Program-made: the position numbers and the translations under genes | Part shown: positions 31,213 through 41,895 of the stretch, in pieces | How the letters are laid out: each line of letters opens with the position of its first letter | Position numbering within the stretch: the first letter of the stretch is position 1 | Source: Serendipita indica DSM 11827 | Taxonomy: Eukaryota; Basidiomycota; Agaricomycetes; Sebacinales; Serendipitaceae | DNA: 64,000 nt | NCBI GenBank assembly: GCA_910890315.1 | Contig: CAJVGD010000001.1 | Location: 496,001 to 560,000 of the forward strand | Direction: 5' to 3' | Notes under the pieces: generated by a model | The model's input: only the letters and a program-made list of their open reading frames with translations | What the model was told of the DNA's origin: nothing | Database searches by the model: none

Positions 31213-34200
31213 ATGATGGCCTCGACAGCCACTCACAGTCGCTGCTTCTGTGCGTCCCTTGGCTCTTCTCGTGGGCCCATCACTAACCATTTCGTCGGCA
31301 CACCCTTCGGCCATCAACAGGCGGTCAATTCACATCTGGCAAAGATAGTCTTTACTGCTCCCCCGACTGCGCCCACCAAGACGCCCTCGACTCACTCACC
31401 CTTGGAGTAGCGCATCCGTCCTCCTCCACTTTTGCACCACTCCCGACCCTTCCAAAGGGCTTTTTTTCAGACCTTCCGGGGAAACATGCCAAACCGCTCT
31501 CTGCCTTCGACGACGATGATGCACTGTACGCTGTCGGCTTAGCCAGCCCTGATATTGGTCCCTTTAGTTCATCAAAAAGACCAATTCCGCATCCTCGCAC
31601 CCAAAAAGCAGCAAAATCGAGCTCGGGAGACCCAGCCCGGAGCTCCCCCCGCCGACAAAGACGGTCGACTAGCTACAAGATAAAGGGCGAGAGGCACGCT
31701 AGTACAAACGGTCCACCGTCCGTTCCGCGCTCCATTACAACCTCTGTTGCCTCGTCGACGCGCGATGATCGCGGCTCGCGACTGGAATGGAAGAGCCATT
31801 ACCAGCAAGTTCAGGCCAAACGGAGGTCAAAGGGACATGCAACATTGGCGTCGGACGATATTCCCGTTTTTCTTGTCCAGCTTCTCAAGGATGTCGAGGA
31901 GATGCGGGTCAGGGAAGAGGCTGCCGAAAAGGAAACCCGCAAGCAAATTTGCGATTCGACAAACGGTCTTGTCAAACCGCCGACTATCAATTACCGGCTG
32001 GGGAGCTTTGGTCCCGTTCCGGAGGGCTCTCTCCCTTCCGGTATGCTCGACTCGTGCATGCCAACTCCACGGGCCATAGTCGAGGTACCTACTCAGGATT
32101 CACCCATCGAACATCAATATCCACCAGGAGAGTTTACCTATCCGGCTGTCCAACGCCACATGGACCGCTGCAATTCAGTGTCCTCGCAAACCTCTGGGTC
32201 TCTCATGACTTCAGCTGCACCCGACTCGGATGCGCGTTCGCGTAGTAGTTGGATTAGCCGTACTACGGGCTCCTCTCAGGCCGATGACTCCCCTGTCAAA
32301 GCCGCATATCCTGATCATCCTGCCAGAACAGGCGAAGTCTCGTTGCGCGATGAATCGTCGGTTCCAGCAAAGAGGTGCAAGTACGGCTCGGCGTTTGGCG
32401 TGCATGGAGCGGATGCGGAAGAGAGGGTGGCTCCAATGACTATCACAGTGGAGAGCAAACAAGACGTCCCGCCGACCGCAAAACTGGCTGACCCTGAGCC
32501 ATTGCAAAATGTCTCCATTCCTCTGCAAAATGTCGCCGCTCAACAGCCAGCGCCACCTTTGTCATCAACTCCCGCATTCAAACTGTCTTCGACCATGGAA
32601 GAAAGTCAGATCTTCCATCGGAGACTCGAATCGAGATCAAAGTCGCGGTTGAGAGACGATTCACAGCCCGCGCCCGAGGAACAAACGGTGGTGGAACCCG
32701 TGTCGAGCACAAACGAGGTCGAGAAAGCTCAAGAAGCTCCTGAACCTCCCCGACCAAGTGTACAAGAGGATGCGAGACCATCGTATCTTGCCCCTCCAGC
32801 AAAGAGAGAACGTGCCACCTCTGGAGTGCAAGTGAGCGCTGCGCAATCAGCCTCTCGACAAACTTCGTCGTTTGTCACTCCGCCACGGAAAAAGAGCGCA
32901 CCAGCTTCCTTGTTGCGGACACAGTGGCCTCAGTTTGGTCTGTCTATGATGCCGCCGCCTCGACCGTCGATGGAATCGACCAGTTCGGCCACCTCGGGAG
33001 AGTCTCTGCAGGACGTGTCCAGTTCATCTCCTGCGGACTATCCGACTCGCCATTTGCCTGGCACCGTTGTGCGCAAGACCACCATGGCCTCAAAGGCACG
33101 CCTCCCAATCGGCGGTACCGTTGCCACCACAGCATCACGGCCGGCAGTGACGATGCTCTCAGCTAGCAACGTTGCCTCGCTCCTCGCTAGACCAGTATCT
33201 CCGTTACACAATGCGGCACCCGCTAGACCAAAGACGCCCTCTCAGAAAGCAAAATTGTCTCAAGGTGTCGAAAAACACGTAGATGCAGCTGCGGTGGAAG
33301 AAGGCGGTTCGTCGGTCGCTGAGAGAGCTCGAGGACAAAATATTACTACCCTCCTTCCTCAAGCAGGATCGTTGACCAATGGCGCTGCCCCTTGATCCGC
33401 GCACCGGTCCCTACTCGTTCGTTTGGGCCCCAGAACCCCAGTGTTACTGCCTCGGCCGCGTTTAGCTTGTCCTTGCAAGCAAACGCATTTTCATCCCTTG
33501 GTTCAGCACTTGGATCTAGCAATACCTATCGTCCTCCAGCGTACGCTATGAGCCCCCCAAAGATTCATCAATCTTTACGTACGCTTCATACGAGCGCGAG
33601 CACGTCGTCGCTTCGCTCGAGTCGCGCCAAGGCCCCCGAGGAAATGGCCAATCGACACAAGCGCGTCCCGAGTAGTGGAGACGAGACGATGGATGAACAG
33701 CGCTCCGAAGCGGGTAGCTTCAAGGCCCCAGAGTATCGTAAACCGGTAGTACCGTCAGCGGATGGGGAAGTGGTGAACGTGGTTCCATCTTCGGAGCCGC
33801 TGGTCGCATCATCGATGGAAGGGTCAGAAAGAAAGGGCGTTATGACCGTGCGCCAGAGTGCTCTGGCTACCAGTACGAGGACAGGCGCTTCTTCCCAACT
33901 ACACAGCGCTCTAAAGTCGCGTACTCCATACATGGGATCGGGCTCGGACGTCCAGTCTTCAGCTGGTTCAGATTGCTTGTCCCAGGCCGACTCAGAGTCG
34001 GTGTATTCGGAATCATCATCTCGAGTTCAAGGTTCTACTCGGGAACTTGCTCTTTCCGCCAAGACACGCGAACGGCTCGAAGCTGCTCGACAGCGCGTCG
34101 CCGAGATTCGTCAGGCGAGAGAGAATGGCACGTCTCCTTCACGAGAGAGTGCGCTCGGCCGTCGTGCACCCTCAAGACCTAGTCCGCTGAACAGCCCGCT

Positions 34201-34660
34201 CTCTGCCAAAGCAAGTCTTCCCAACACCCCGTCGTCGTCGATTGAGCCTGCGACCCCCCGTGTGGCCTCACCTTCCATGAGCAGCGATCGCAGCCTCAGT
34301 CCGTGTACTTCCGAGGCACCGTCCACTCCTCGCGATGGAGAGCGTATGTTACACATTACCTCTCCGAGTGCCAACCTCGTGTCGCTCGTCCACACTATGG
34401 GTCACGTCCCGAGCATCTTGATCTCCCCTAGCAACGGTGATACCACGGATGCCGAAAAGGTGCCCCTATTGACCCGCACGACACGGCTGGGTAGCGATGC
34501 CTCGAACGCGAGTACCACCGACGTTTCCTCGTGTGGAACCGATCACTCTTTCACAGAGGGACACTCGGTCATGTGCACTGCGGAGAAGGTGATGCTTAGC
34601 ACGTCTACTCCGTCGACGGCTGTACGAACAACATTTGCTTGGGACACTATGCCCCAATAA
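31213..34660 (+). CDS. Large Ser/Pro-rich protein with N-terminal Ecl1-type zinc motif
   Basis: About 1,120 residues. Exon 1 (MMASTATHSRCF-C) joins by a 71-nt intron (GTGCGT..ACAG) to GQFTSGKDSLYCSPDC, giving a CxC...LYCSxxC cluster like the ECL1/2/3 (extender of chronological lifespan) zinc motif. Known Ecl1 proteins are much smaller. After a conserved-looking block (LASDDIPVFLVQLLKDVEEM) the rest is disordered, rich in Ser, Pro, Ala and Thr. The frame ends at TGA 33393 and a second long frame takes over just downstream through 34660. One missing base near 33391 or a weak intron (GTCGGT donor near 33309, acceptor 33369) would join them. The two-frame union is inference. Confidence 0.6.
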
Positions 34661-35016
34661 CCAGTCCAACTCCAACCACTCGTTTTACCGATATCTAATA
34701 CTTTCGGTCACACCAACGCAATTCATTTGTTTTGCGTAAAAAGGCCAACGGACCTTGATGACCATTCCGAATCCTACACTACAGTACCACCTACTCCCGC
34801 GAATCCTATGTAATCCCTTTGTTCTCTCCCGTGTGTTCCCTTATAACTCTACGTAGTTATTCTTGCCTCCTCTCCGTTACTATTACCGAGACTTCGACGT
34901 CTCAATCTTGGATAGCATGTGTTTGTTTCGTGATTTGCTGGCCTTGATCACGTTTCTGTAGCTTTCTCTCAAATAAAGCTGGCGCTCGACTGTACGATTC
35001 TTGCGAGTGAGCCAAA
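34661..35016. other. Intergenic region, nothing recognised
   Basis: About 356 bp between tandem genes; pyrimidine-rich in the second half, as expected for a fungal promoter. Confidence 0.4.
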
Positions 35017-37913
35017 ATGCTGAGGGCGCCACAGCCGCCCATACGATCCAAGCTTGACCTCGTCCGAATCATGGCAGAGGCTGTCGAGATACTGAGATAT
35101 GGCTCAGAACTCAAAGTATGGATAACTGGAACAGTATCTCTTGATATTGACTCTCCTAGGATCAAGTAGACGTGATCCAGGGAGTGACCGATCATCAGCT
35201 AGGGCTGGTACAAGAGGCGCGCAAATATCTAAATTGGCCCGTCGGTGAAGATGCTGAATCCGAGACAGATTCGTGATTTGGTGCGCGAGCGCGCCAATCT
35301 GGAAAAGGATTACGCCACCAAGCTGCTTGCGCTCACGAAGAAGGCACAAGAGAAGAAGAGCAAGCGAATGCTTGGAGTCGTGTTAGGAGATGAGCCCGCA
35401 AAGACGTATACAGAGGACACGATCAAGTCGAGCACGCTCGACGGCGCGTACACCGTCCTCCTTGCCAGCTGGGAGGAGAGTGCGAGTTTGCATGCCACGT
35501 TTGCGAGTGAGCTTGGGAATGCGGTCGCAGAGGATTTGAGACGCTTGGAAAGGCGCAAGGAGGAGACGAAGCGGCTTGTAAGTTGAACGCCCCCCCTTGT
35601 CGAGGTAGGAGAATGGCGTGCGCGTGTATTGATCGATGGATTTATAGCAATCTGCGTTTTACGCAAAGTTGATCTCGGAAAGGGATAGGATTTATGGAGA
35701 TCGAGTGAAGAGCCAGCAAAAGGTTGGTCTTACCACGTCCCGCTTTAAAGCTGATTGTTTCCAGTACTACGACGAGTGTGCAGAGGTGGAATCAGCTCGA
35801 CAGAAACAGGTGTGTTCCTTGTCTATATCCCACCTTTTGCTGCTGAATGGCTATTAGGAACGGTTCTCTGGCCATGACAGACACTCGGAGCGCGTGGCAA
35901 AGCAGTATGAACAGCAGAAGACTGATATGCTAAATTCGAAGAAGTCTGTTTCTTCCCGTATTATGAGGTGATATTAACACGCTTCGACTAGTCAATACAT
36001 TGTGGCGACGGCGTTGGCGAACCGGGCAAAGACCAAATTGTATCAGCAGGACATTCCAGAGCTAGAGGACGTGAGTGTGTACTGATTTATCAATGGCATA
36101 CGATTGAATCCTTTTAGCAACTTCGTTCGTAGGCAACTTGATTCGGTAAACAAGCATGCTCACCGTACCAGAGGACATCCAAGGCAATCTCGTATATCGT
36201 CTCACGGAGATTATGACGCAAGCTCAAACATTCACCCGAAATCACCTGAATGCTCTCACTATCAAGAGTGAACAGGCATTCCATGCAATTGAACGGATCG
36301 ATATCACACACGACCAAAATTTGTTCGTGGCCTTCAACCTCCGTCAGTTTACCGCGCCTCCAGACTGGAAGTTTGAACCTTGTCCCTCGTATTACGATAC
36401 GGTAATGCCATCTCGTCGCATCCTTTTGGTTCTCATCTCGGACAGGCAACTATCAATACGGAACCTGCGCCCAAGATTATCCTCCAGAATCGACTATCGC
36501 GCGCTCAGGCCAAGCTAACAGAAGCAAAGGCTGCTCTTCAAGCAAAGGGTGACATAAGAGATGATCTTTGACAACTCGTTCTTATTTATTGCAGAACAAG
36601 ATGCAAATTCGGTTGGCATCAGACTACCTACGGAAAGTGCAGACGAGAAAGCAGATGTATGATTGAAACAGTTCTTCCATTCGCGCGACGCTGACGTTGG
36701 GGAAGAAATACCTCGAAGCAAAGCATCAAGTCACCTTCTATGCAACATCTGTAGCGCTCCTGGAAAAGGAGATAGAGGTTATCACATCAGCTCTAGGGGG
36801 TAAGCCTTGCAAATAATTGATGCTCTGGGCTGACGGGTCCTTAGACGATATAGGGGCCCAACAGCCACACACCTTTAAGCCTTCTACATTTTCAATACCA
36901 ACCACTTGCGAGTACTGCCATGTGAGCAAGGGTGATACTTGCATTGGTCGGCTGAATGGATTATAGGGTTCGATATGGGGCCTATCCAGACAAGGAAAGA
37001 CATGCAAGTCATGCGGGATCTCGGTTCACGCGCGATGCGAGATGAAGGTATGGTTTGTTCTTGTAGTTCCCCCGCAAGACTAAGGACGACCAAACAGATT
37101 CCAGCCGAATGCACTGGGACAAAAGGGGGGCATGGGCACAGGAGCAGCCTATCGATTTCCAAGATAGAAACCAAAGGTGATACGAAATGTACTCGGTCAA
37201 TACCTGCGCAAGCTCTTCTTGGCTCACATTGTGCATAGCGTCGCCCAAGCCTTCAACCACGACCACCCTTGCAACACCGTCGTCGTTCACAACTCAGCCT
37301 CACCACGAGGAGCACCCAACGATCTGGGCAACCGTCGTATTTGACTTTGTGGCATCGTCACCGTTTGAGATCTCGGTGGACGGTAGGTCTCTTCCAAGTT
37401 TCATTGCCCCGCTGACGGCCAGCAGAGGGAACAAGGGTGAAAGTTCTTGAAGAGGATGATGGCTCAGGGTGGATCAAGATCTACAAGGAGTCGACGGAGA
37501 AGAGTGGTCTTGTACCCGCAAGCTATTTGAAGCTCGACTCGGATTCCGACGAAGACGAATCTATACATATCGCCCCTTCTATGCCGGTCCCAGAACTGGC
37601 AGACGTTGTACGCTCGGGCAAGTTTGGTGAGCGAGCGCTGCTGTCTGCGACGCAAATGAAACTACTCACACTTCGGGTGCTCTAGTCGTCGCAATATACT
37701 CATATGAAGCTCAAGGGGATGATGAGCTCGCATTAGAAGTCGGAGAGCACTACGAGCTGACAGGAGGTGAGCATGGAGGCGAAAACTATGGAGAGGGCTG
37801 GTGGGAGGGCATCAACACACAGGGACGCCATGGCATTTTCCCCAGCAACTATGTGAGTCGTTCCTTTTATTCTCACTCGGAGTCTGAGATCGCACAAGGT
37901 ACAACACATCTAG
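35017..37913 (+). CDS. BZZ1: Bzz1-like F-BAR / C1 / double SH3 protein
   Basis: Membrane-curving adaptor that recruits WASP/Las17 to drive actin assembly at endocytic sites. F-BAR part: YGSELKDQVDVIQGVTDHQL, then IRDLVRERANLEKDYATKLL, DGAYTVLLASWEESASLHAT, YYDECAEVESARQKQ. A C1 domain follows (HTFKPSTFSIPTTCEYCHGS, GKTCKSCGISVHARCEMKI). Two SH3 domains close the protein: VVFDFVASSPFEISV with SGLVPASYLKL, and VVAIYSYEAQGDDELALEVG with GIFPSNYVQHI at the end. An intron from GTACAA (near 35.2 kb) to ACAG 35264 is needed to keep frame after HQLGL. ATG 35071 is an alternative in-frame start. Confidence 0.9.
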
Positions 37914-38147
37914 TGCTCTTGTGTATGGACGTTCCTCATATTATAACTCCATATGTTACCAGAGACGCTTACGAAGAAGCTGGCATCACGAGACATGCAC
38001 CATAGATTGGCCATGCTATGCTAAAAAAGGGTTTATATCATGGAGTACGACGAGTTGAGAAATCAATTAAGGATCCAGCCATTGATCTGACGCATGATGC
38101 TAGACAAATGGGGTGTCGGTTTGATATACTAACGGATATAAGGCATG

Positions 38148-39319
38148 TTATTCTTGTGGTTGCGAGGCGTGTTCCTCGCGTTTGGCTTTATCATGGATTG
38201 CCTTGAGAAAGGCCTCTACGCTCAAGCCAGCTTCTTCGGGCAGCCCAAAGCCCGGCATGAGTCTACTGAGGAGGCCGGTATTGAACGCCCGATCCAATTG
38301 ACGCACTGTGGACTGAAACGGACCAGATTGGATTACACGGCGGAGCGTATCTTCGGTCGTAGAATCTGGATCTGACGGGATATCCGGTGGTAGATAGTCT
38401 TGTAGCGCCGACAGAAGCGTAGAGTTCGATGGTTCAAAGAGGGGAGCAAGATTCGACGGAGATAGCATGTCTGATAGTGCCAAAGAGGGGGGTTGCAGTT
38501 GCTGGCCACTGAGTCGGCTACCACTGCCCATTCTCTGCTCCATCATTGCTCTCAGCTGATCGACCAATGATTGAGTTAGGGCTTCATTAGAAGTTGATCC
38601 AAGCCCCTTCATTTTGCGTTGGAATCGTAGCTGGCGCTGTCCGAGGTGCTGTAGGGCTGTTCGAAAGACGGAAAGAGGTCAGGAGCTTGAGCTGGGGAGA
38701 CGAGGGCAAGGAAAGGGAGTAATGCAAGATGATGTTCGTCATTCATCCATTAGGTCACAGAGATATGGTCAAAAGTCTAGTAATGGCCTCGCACTCACGC
38801 CGTGGGGGTGGTCCAGCTCGGTTGGAATTCGGGGTCTTGCAAGAGCCCATTCACATTTGGCTCGATTTGGTCCAGGATAGAGGCAGATGGGTCCTATACA
38901 ATGTGAGCATTGAAGTGTTGTGTAGCCACAGGCAGTCACCTGAATCCAAAACTATCGATGAGGTCAGTGATGACGACTTACAAGCCAAGGATGGAAACGT
39001 ACAAAGTGCTTCTGATCAGAAGATTCAAATTTGAGGACAAAGATGCGGCCCGAGGTCGATTCAGCAACGCGATGGAATGACGCGTCGCCCGGGATAATAA
39101 TGAGGTCCTGGAGACAAAAGCGAGTTGAAATGTGTGTATTAGGATCATTTAAAGCGTGTATCATACGTCTTCAATGTTCTCAGTGTCCCGGTTCTTCCAG
39201 GTAAAGTGCAGGAGACCGTCGTCGCCTGGGGCAAGGCCAAGAAGTCCTTTTGTAGCTTGAGGGTCGACCCAGGATGTCGTTCCCCTTCTGAAAGCTCGTC
39301 CGGCTTTGATGCTCAGCAT
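38148..39319 (-). CDS. RPN13: Proteasome ubiquitin receptor Rpn13
   Basis: 19S regulatory particle subunit binding ubiquitin and the deubiquitinase Uch37. The N-terminal Pru domain reads IKAGRAFRRGTTSWVDPQAT, KGLLGLAPGDDGLLHFTWKN, RDTENIEDDLIIIPGDASFH and GRIFVLKFESSDQKHF. After a linker with DPSASILDQIEPNVNGLLQD the DEUBAD helices follow (LLSALQDYLPPDIPSDPDST, LRRVIQSGPFQSTVRQLDRA, LMPGFGLPEEAGLSVEAFLK). Uch37-binding capacity is therefore likely. The start at 39319 gives a very short N-terminus; an upstream exon cannot be ruled out. Confidence 0.88.
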
Positions 39320-39881
39320 AGGCACGATCGAAGAGTTGGCCAACCTTTTGGGCCCACGCCACGACACAACTTGGACCTGGACGCCACGACTGTATTTTTC
39401 ATTCAGCATTCTTCTGCGCCAATATATCCTCATCCAGGATGCACCACCTGCTATTTGCCATGAAAAGGTTCTTTCTTTCCCTTCGGCTGGTCGCTAGGGG
39501 TCCTGTAGAACGCCACTGAGCCCGATTCCAAATGGAAATCAAATCTCCTGACCAATTTATGATGTGTAATAACAAACACCTTTCCACACCCCCCTCGCTT
39601 CGATTGCTCCAGTCTGATTAAACGAGAATCGCATCTTTACTATCCATTCGATTTATATCGGCCAGGAACATGTCAATAAACCGGCGATTGCCACTCCGCG
39701 GTGCAAAACTACCAGGCTGAATGGGATAACCCTCCATTCCAAGCCACTTAATCTCTACATTAATGTCTCTACTGCCTTCCGAGGGGTATCATCAAGTTTA
39801 CGCCCGCGCATAGACATAAGGCAAGGAACTCTGGAGGGTCACATCCCAATCAGGCTCATCCCGTTCCACCCCCAAATTTCT
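39320..39881. promoter_or_regulatory. Divergent intergenic region (RPN13 / unknown gene)
   Basis: About 560 bp between divergent starts. A TTTATAT element near 39652-39658 is too far from either start to be assigned. No gene recognised. Confidence 0.35.
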
Positions 39882-40606
39882 ATGGATCCTTCTATCATGG
39901 CTCTACAACACTTACCACCACCGTCTCAGCGTGTTATCTCCTCTCTTGCGATACCCTCGTATTTCATCCAAGTCCCTCTCGCGCTCATCACCAATGCGCG
40001 GAATGGAGGTGACATTGCAGTGTGAGCTGTCTTTATGCACTATTAGAATGGTTTAATGAGGCATGTCAGCTGGCCCGAATCGACCGAAGCAGATGCAGAT
40101 GGCGAGCGCTCTTGGAAGGCCACCATCGGAGGGTTAACCATCTACATTCGCTCGCAGCCGGTTCCTTTGGATAGAGGGTGTGAGTCAATTTGCGCTCGTG
40201 AATTTAGCTCAGCTAAAGTTGGATTAGCCACCTACGCCGTCTCGCCGGTCAATAAAGAGGAAATATCGATCCCACCTTCGCTCATGGGCATGAATATCCT
40301 CCATCCAGAACCGACAGGTCCCAGTATTCCGGCTATGGAAACATCTTTCGGTGTTGAGCACCAAGGCATACCCGTTCTGCTTTGTGAGTCGTGCAACCAC
40401 TCGCCTTACTGGTTCTAGTATAACTTTGAACAGCAGATCGTTCTACACATGAACAAGCAATCCTTCGGGCTTGCAAGGTCTGCCAACAAGAGGTGATACA
40501 CTCTCCTTTATGTCCCACGATTCGTGAGGGCTACAATTGTGAATGGTGTCTTGGACAGAATGGGGCTCATTCATTGGACTGCTCTGGGTTCGCCTCTCAC
40601 CACTAG
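39882..40606 (+). CDS. Unknown protein with C-terminal cysteine cluster
   Basis: Not recognised. Four exons join to about 195 residues using introns of 40-57 nt (GTGAGC..TCAG, GTGAGT..TCAG, GTGAGT..ACAG). The N-terminus is mildly hydrophobic (IPSYFIQVPLALITNARN). The C-terminal third has CKVCQQEVIHSPLC and CEWCLGQNGAHSLDC, paired CxxC units that could form a zinc-binding fold. Consistent splice phases support a real gene; function is unknown. Confidence 0.6.
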
Positions 40607-40859
40607 TTGGCTCAATCTTTCCGAGGACCAATAACCTTTCAACTTGACCCAGGACTGTAAATATGCGATTCGTATATAAGTACGAGACAAGGCGAGGCAA
40701 AAGGTGGAACTGGCGGAATAAACACGATGAAACATGACAGTTATCGTACACGATATGTGCAATCGAAACGTTACAAGTGAGTCCTTTGCTTCCCTGGTAA
40801 AGACGGCCATCGCCCAGGCGGTGTGGTGATACAATTGAAGCGCCGCTTGAAATCCTATT

Positions 40860-41767
40860 TCAGTCGGGGCTCCTCATGGTGTTGTCTTCCATTATTTCGT
40901 CTTGATTCTTGTTCGTATCTCTTGTAGCTCGTGGCGAGTCGCGCTGCCAGCGACTGAGGTCCGTTTGTGGGCCTAGGTTCCACTCGAGCAGTGTCCGAGC
41001 GATCCGACGGACGGTAGAGGGTCGTGCGGGACTTGTACTTGAGGGCGTCCTGGGTGCAGCTTGAGGCCGTGGCGAGCCGGTGGAAGACCCGTTGGAGAAC
41101 ATGCTACTGAAAAAAGATGGGGGAGCTGCCTTTGTGGGCGTAACGGTTGCATTTGAACTTGGAGGTAAGACAAAAGGTGTGACAGCTTCTCCATTGTGAC
41201 GCGTCGTGGGCGATTCGAGGGCATTTGCGCCAGCATTATAGGGGACCGACACAGTGTAGTGGTGTATATGGCTTTCGCGCTTGCGAACAGAACGTCGATC
41301 TAACGACAAATAAGTTTGATTTATAGGTGTGCAGAATAATCTACCTTGTAACGTTTTCTTCGTCGCATCCATATTCCAAGCGTCTTGTGAAAGTGGCATT
41401 AGTCACTTAGCGAGCAAACGGGAGAGCAAGGGGACCTACCGAGTGACATTTCGAGTGAGTCTCGATTACTTCTGCCTGGCTGGCTGCTGTTGGACTGCTC
41501 TCGCGGGTACGATGTAGGTGCGGTGGTCTGCTTGTTCCGCCGCAGAGGCGCAGCGCTCTGCAAATCCTGACGATACGAATGGAGAACTTGCTGTACAGAC
41601 TTCTGGCGTGTAGACGTAGACATTCGAGCGGGTCTGGCGACGAGACTGCTCCCACTCGGCCGTCGACCGTTGCTCTCGTCGTGGAGGCTCGTAAGACTCG
41701 TGCACGAGGCCATTGCCGGATTGGTGGGATCGAGTGATGGGAGAAGAGGAGATACACGGTCCATCAT
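40860..41767 (-). CDS. Unknown Ser/Pro-rich protein
   Basis: Not recognised. Exon 1 (MMDRVSPLLPSLDPTNPAMA) carries STRQKSVQQVLHSYRQDLQS and joins across introns (GTAGGT..CAAG; GTAGAT..TTAG) to DAWNMDATKKTLQ and DRRSVRKRESHIHHYTVSV. The C-terminus has a possible helix, RRIARTLLEWNLGPQTDL, and an acidic end. The start is 128 bp from the divergent MDN1 start. It resembles cell-cycle or spindle linker proteins only in composition. Confidence 0.55.
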
Positions 41768-41895
41768 TAATCCAAGAATTAAGACTGCGATCCAAGGCCT
41801 GGGCAGCCGTGGCCGCGATGGTTGGAGGTCAACTTTGAGGGGCGCGTGTTGAACTCTATCTCTGCCCTTAGCCACAGCGGCGCCGTCGCCCTCTG

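Noticed and set aside
35200-35270. Frame break in BZZ1 F-BAR domain suspected
   Set aside because: An intron from GTACAA to GAGACAG joins HQLGL to IRDLVRERANLE in frame and matches family spacing.
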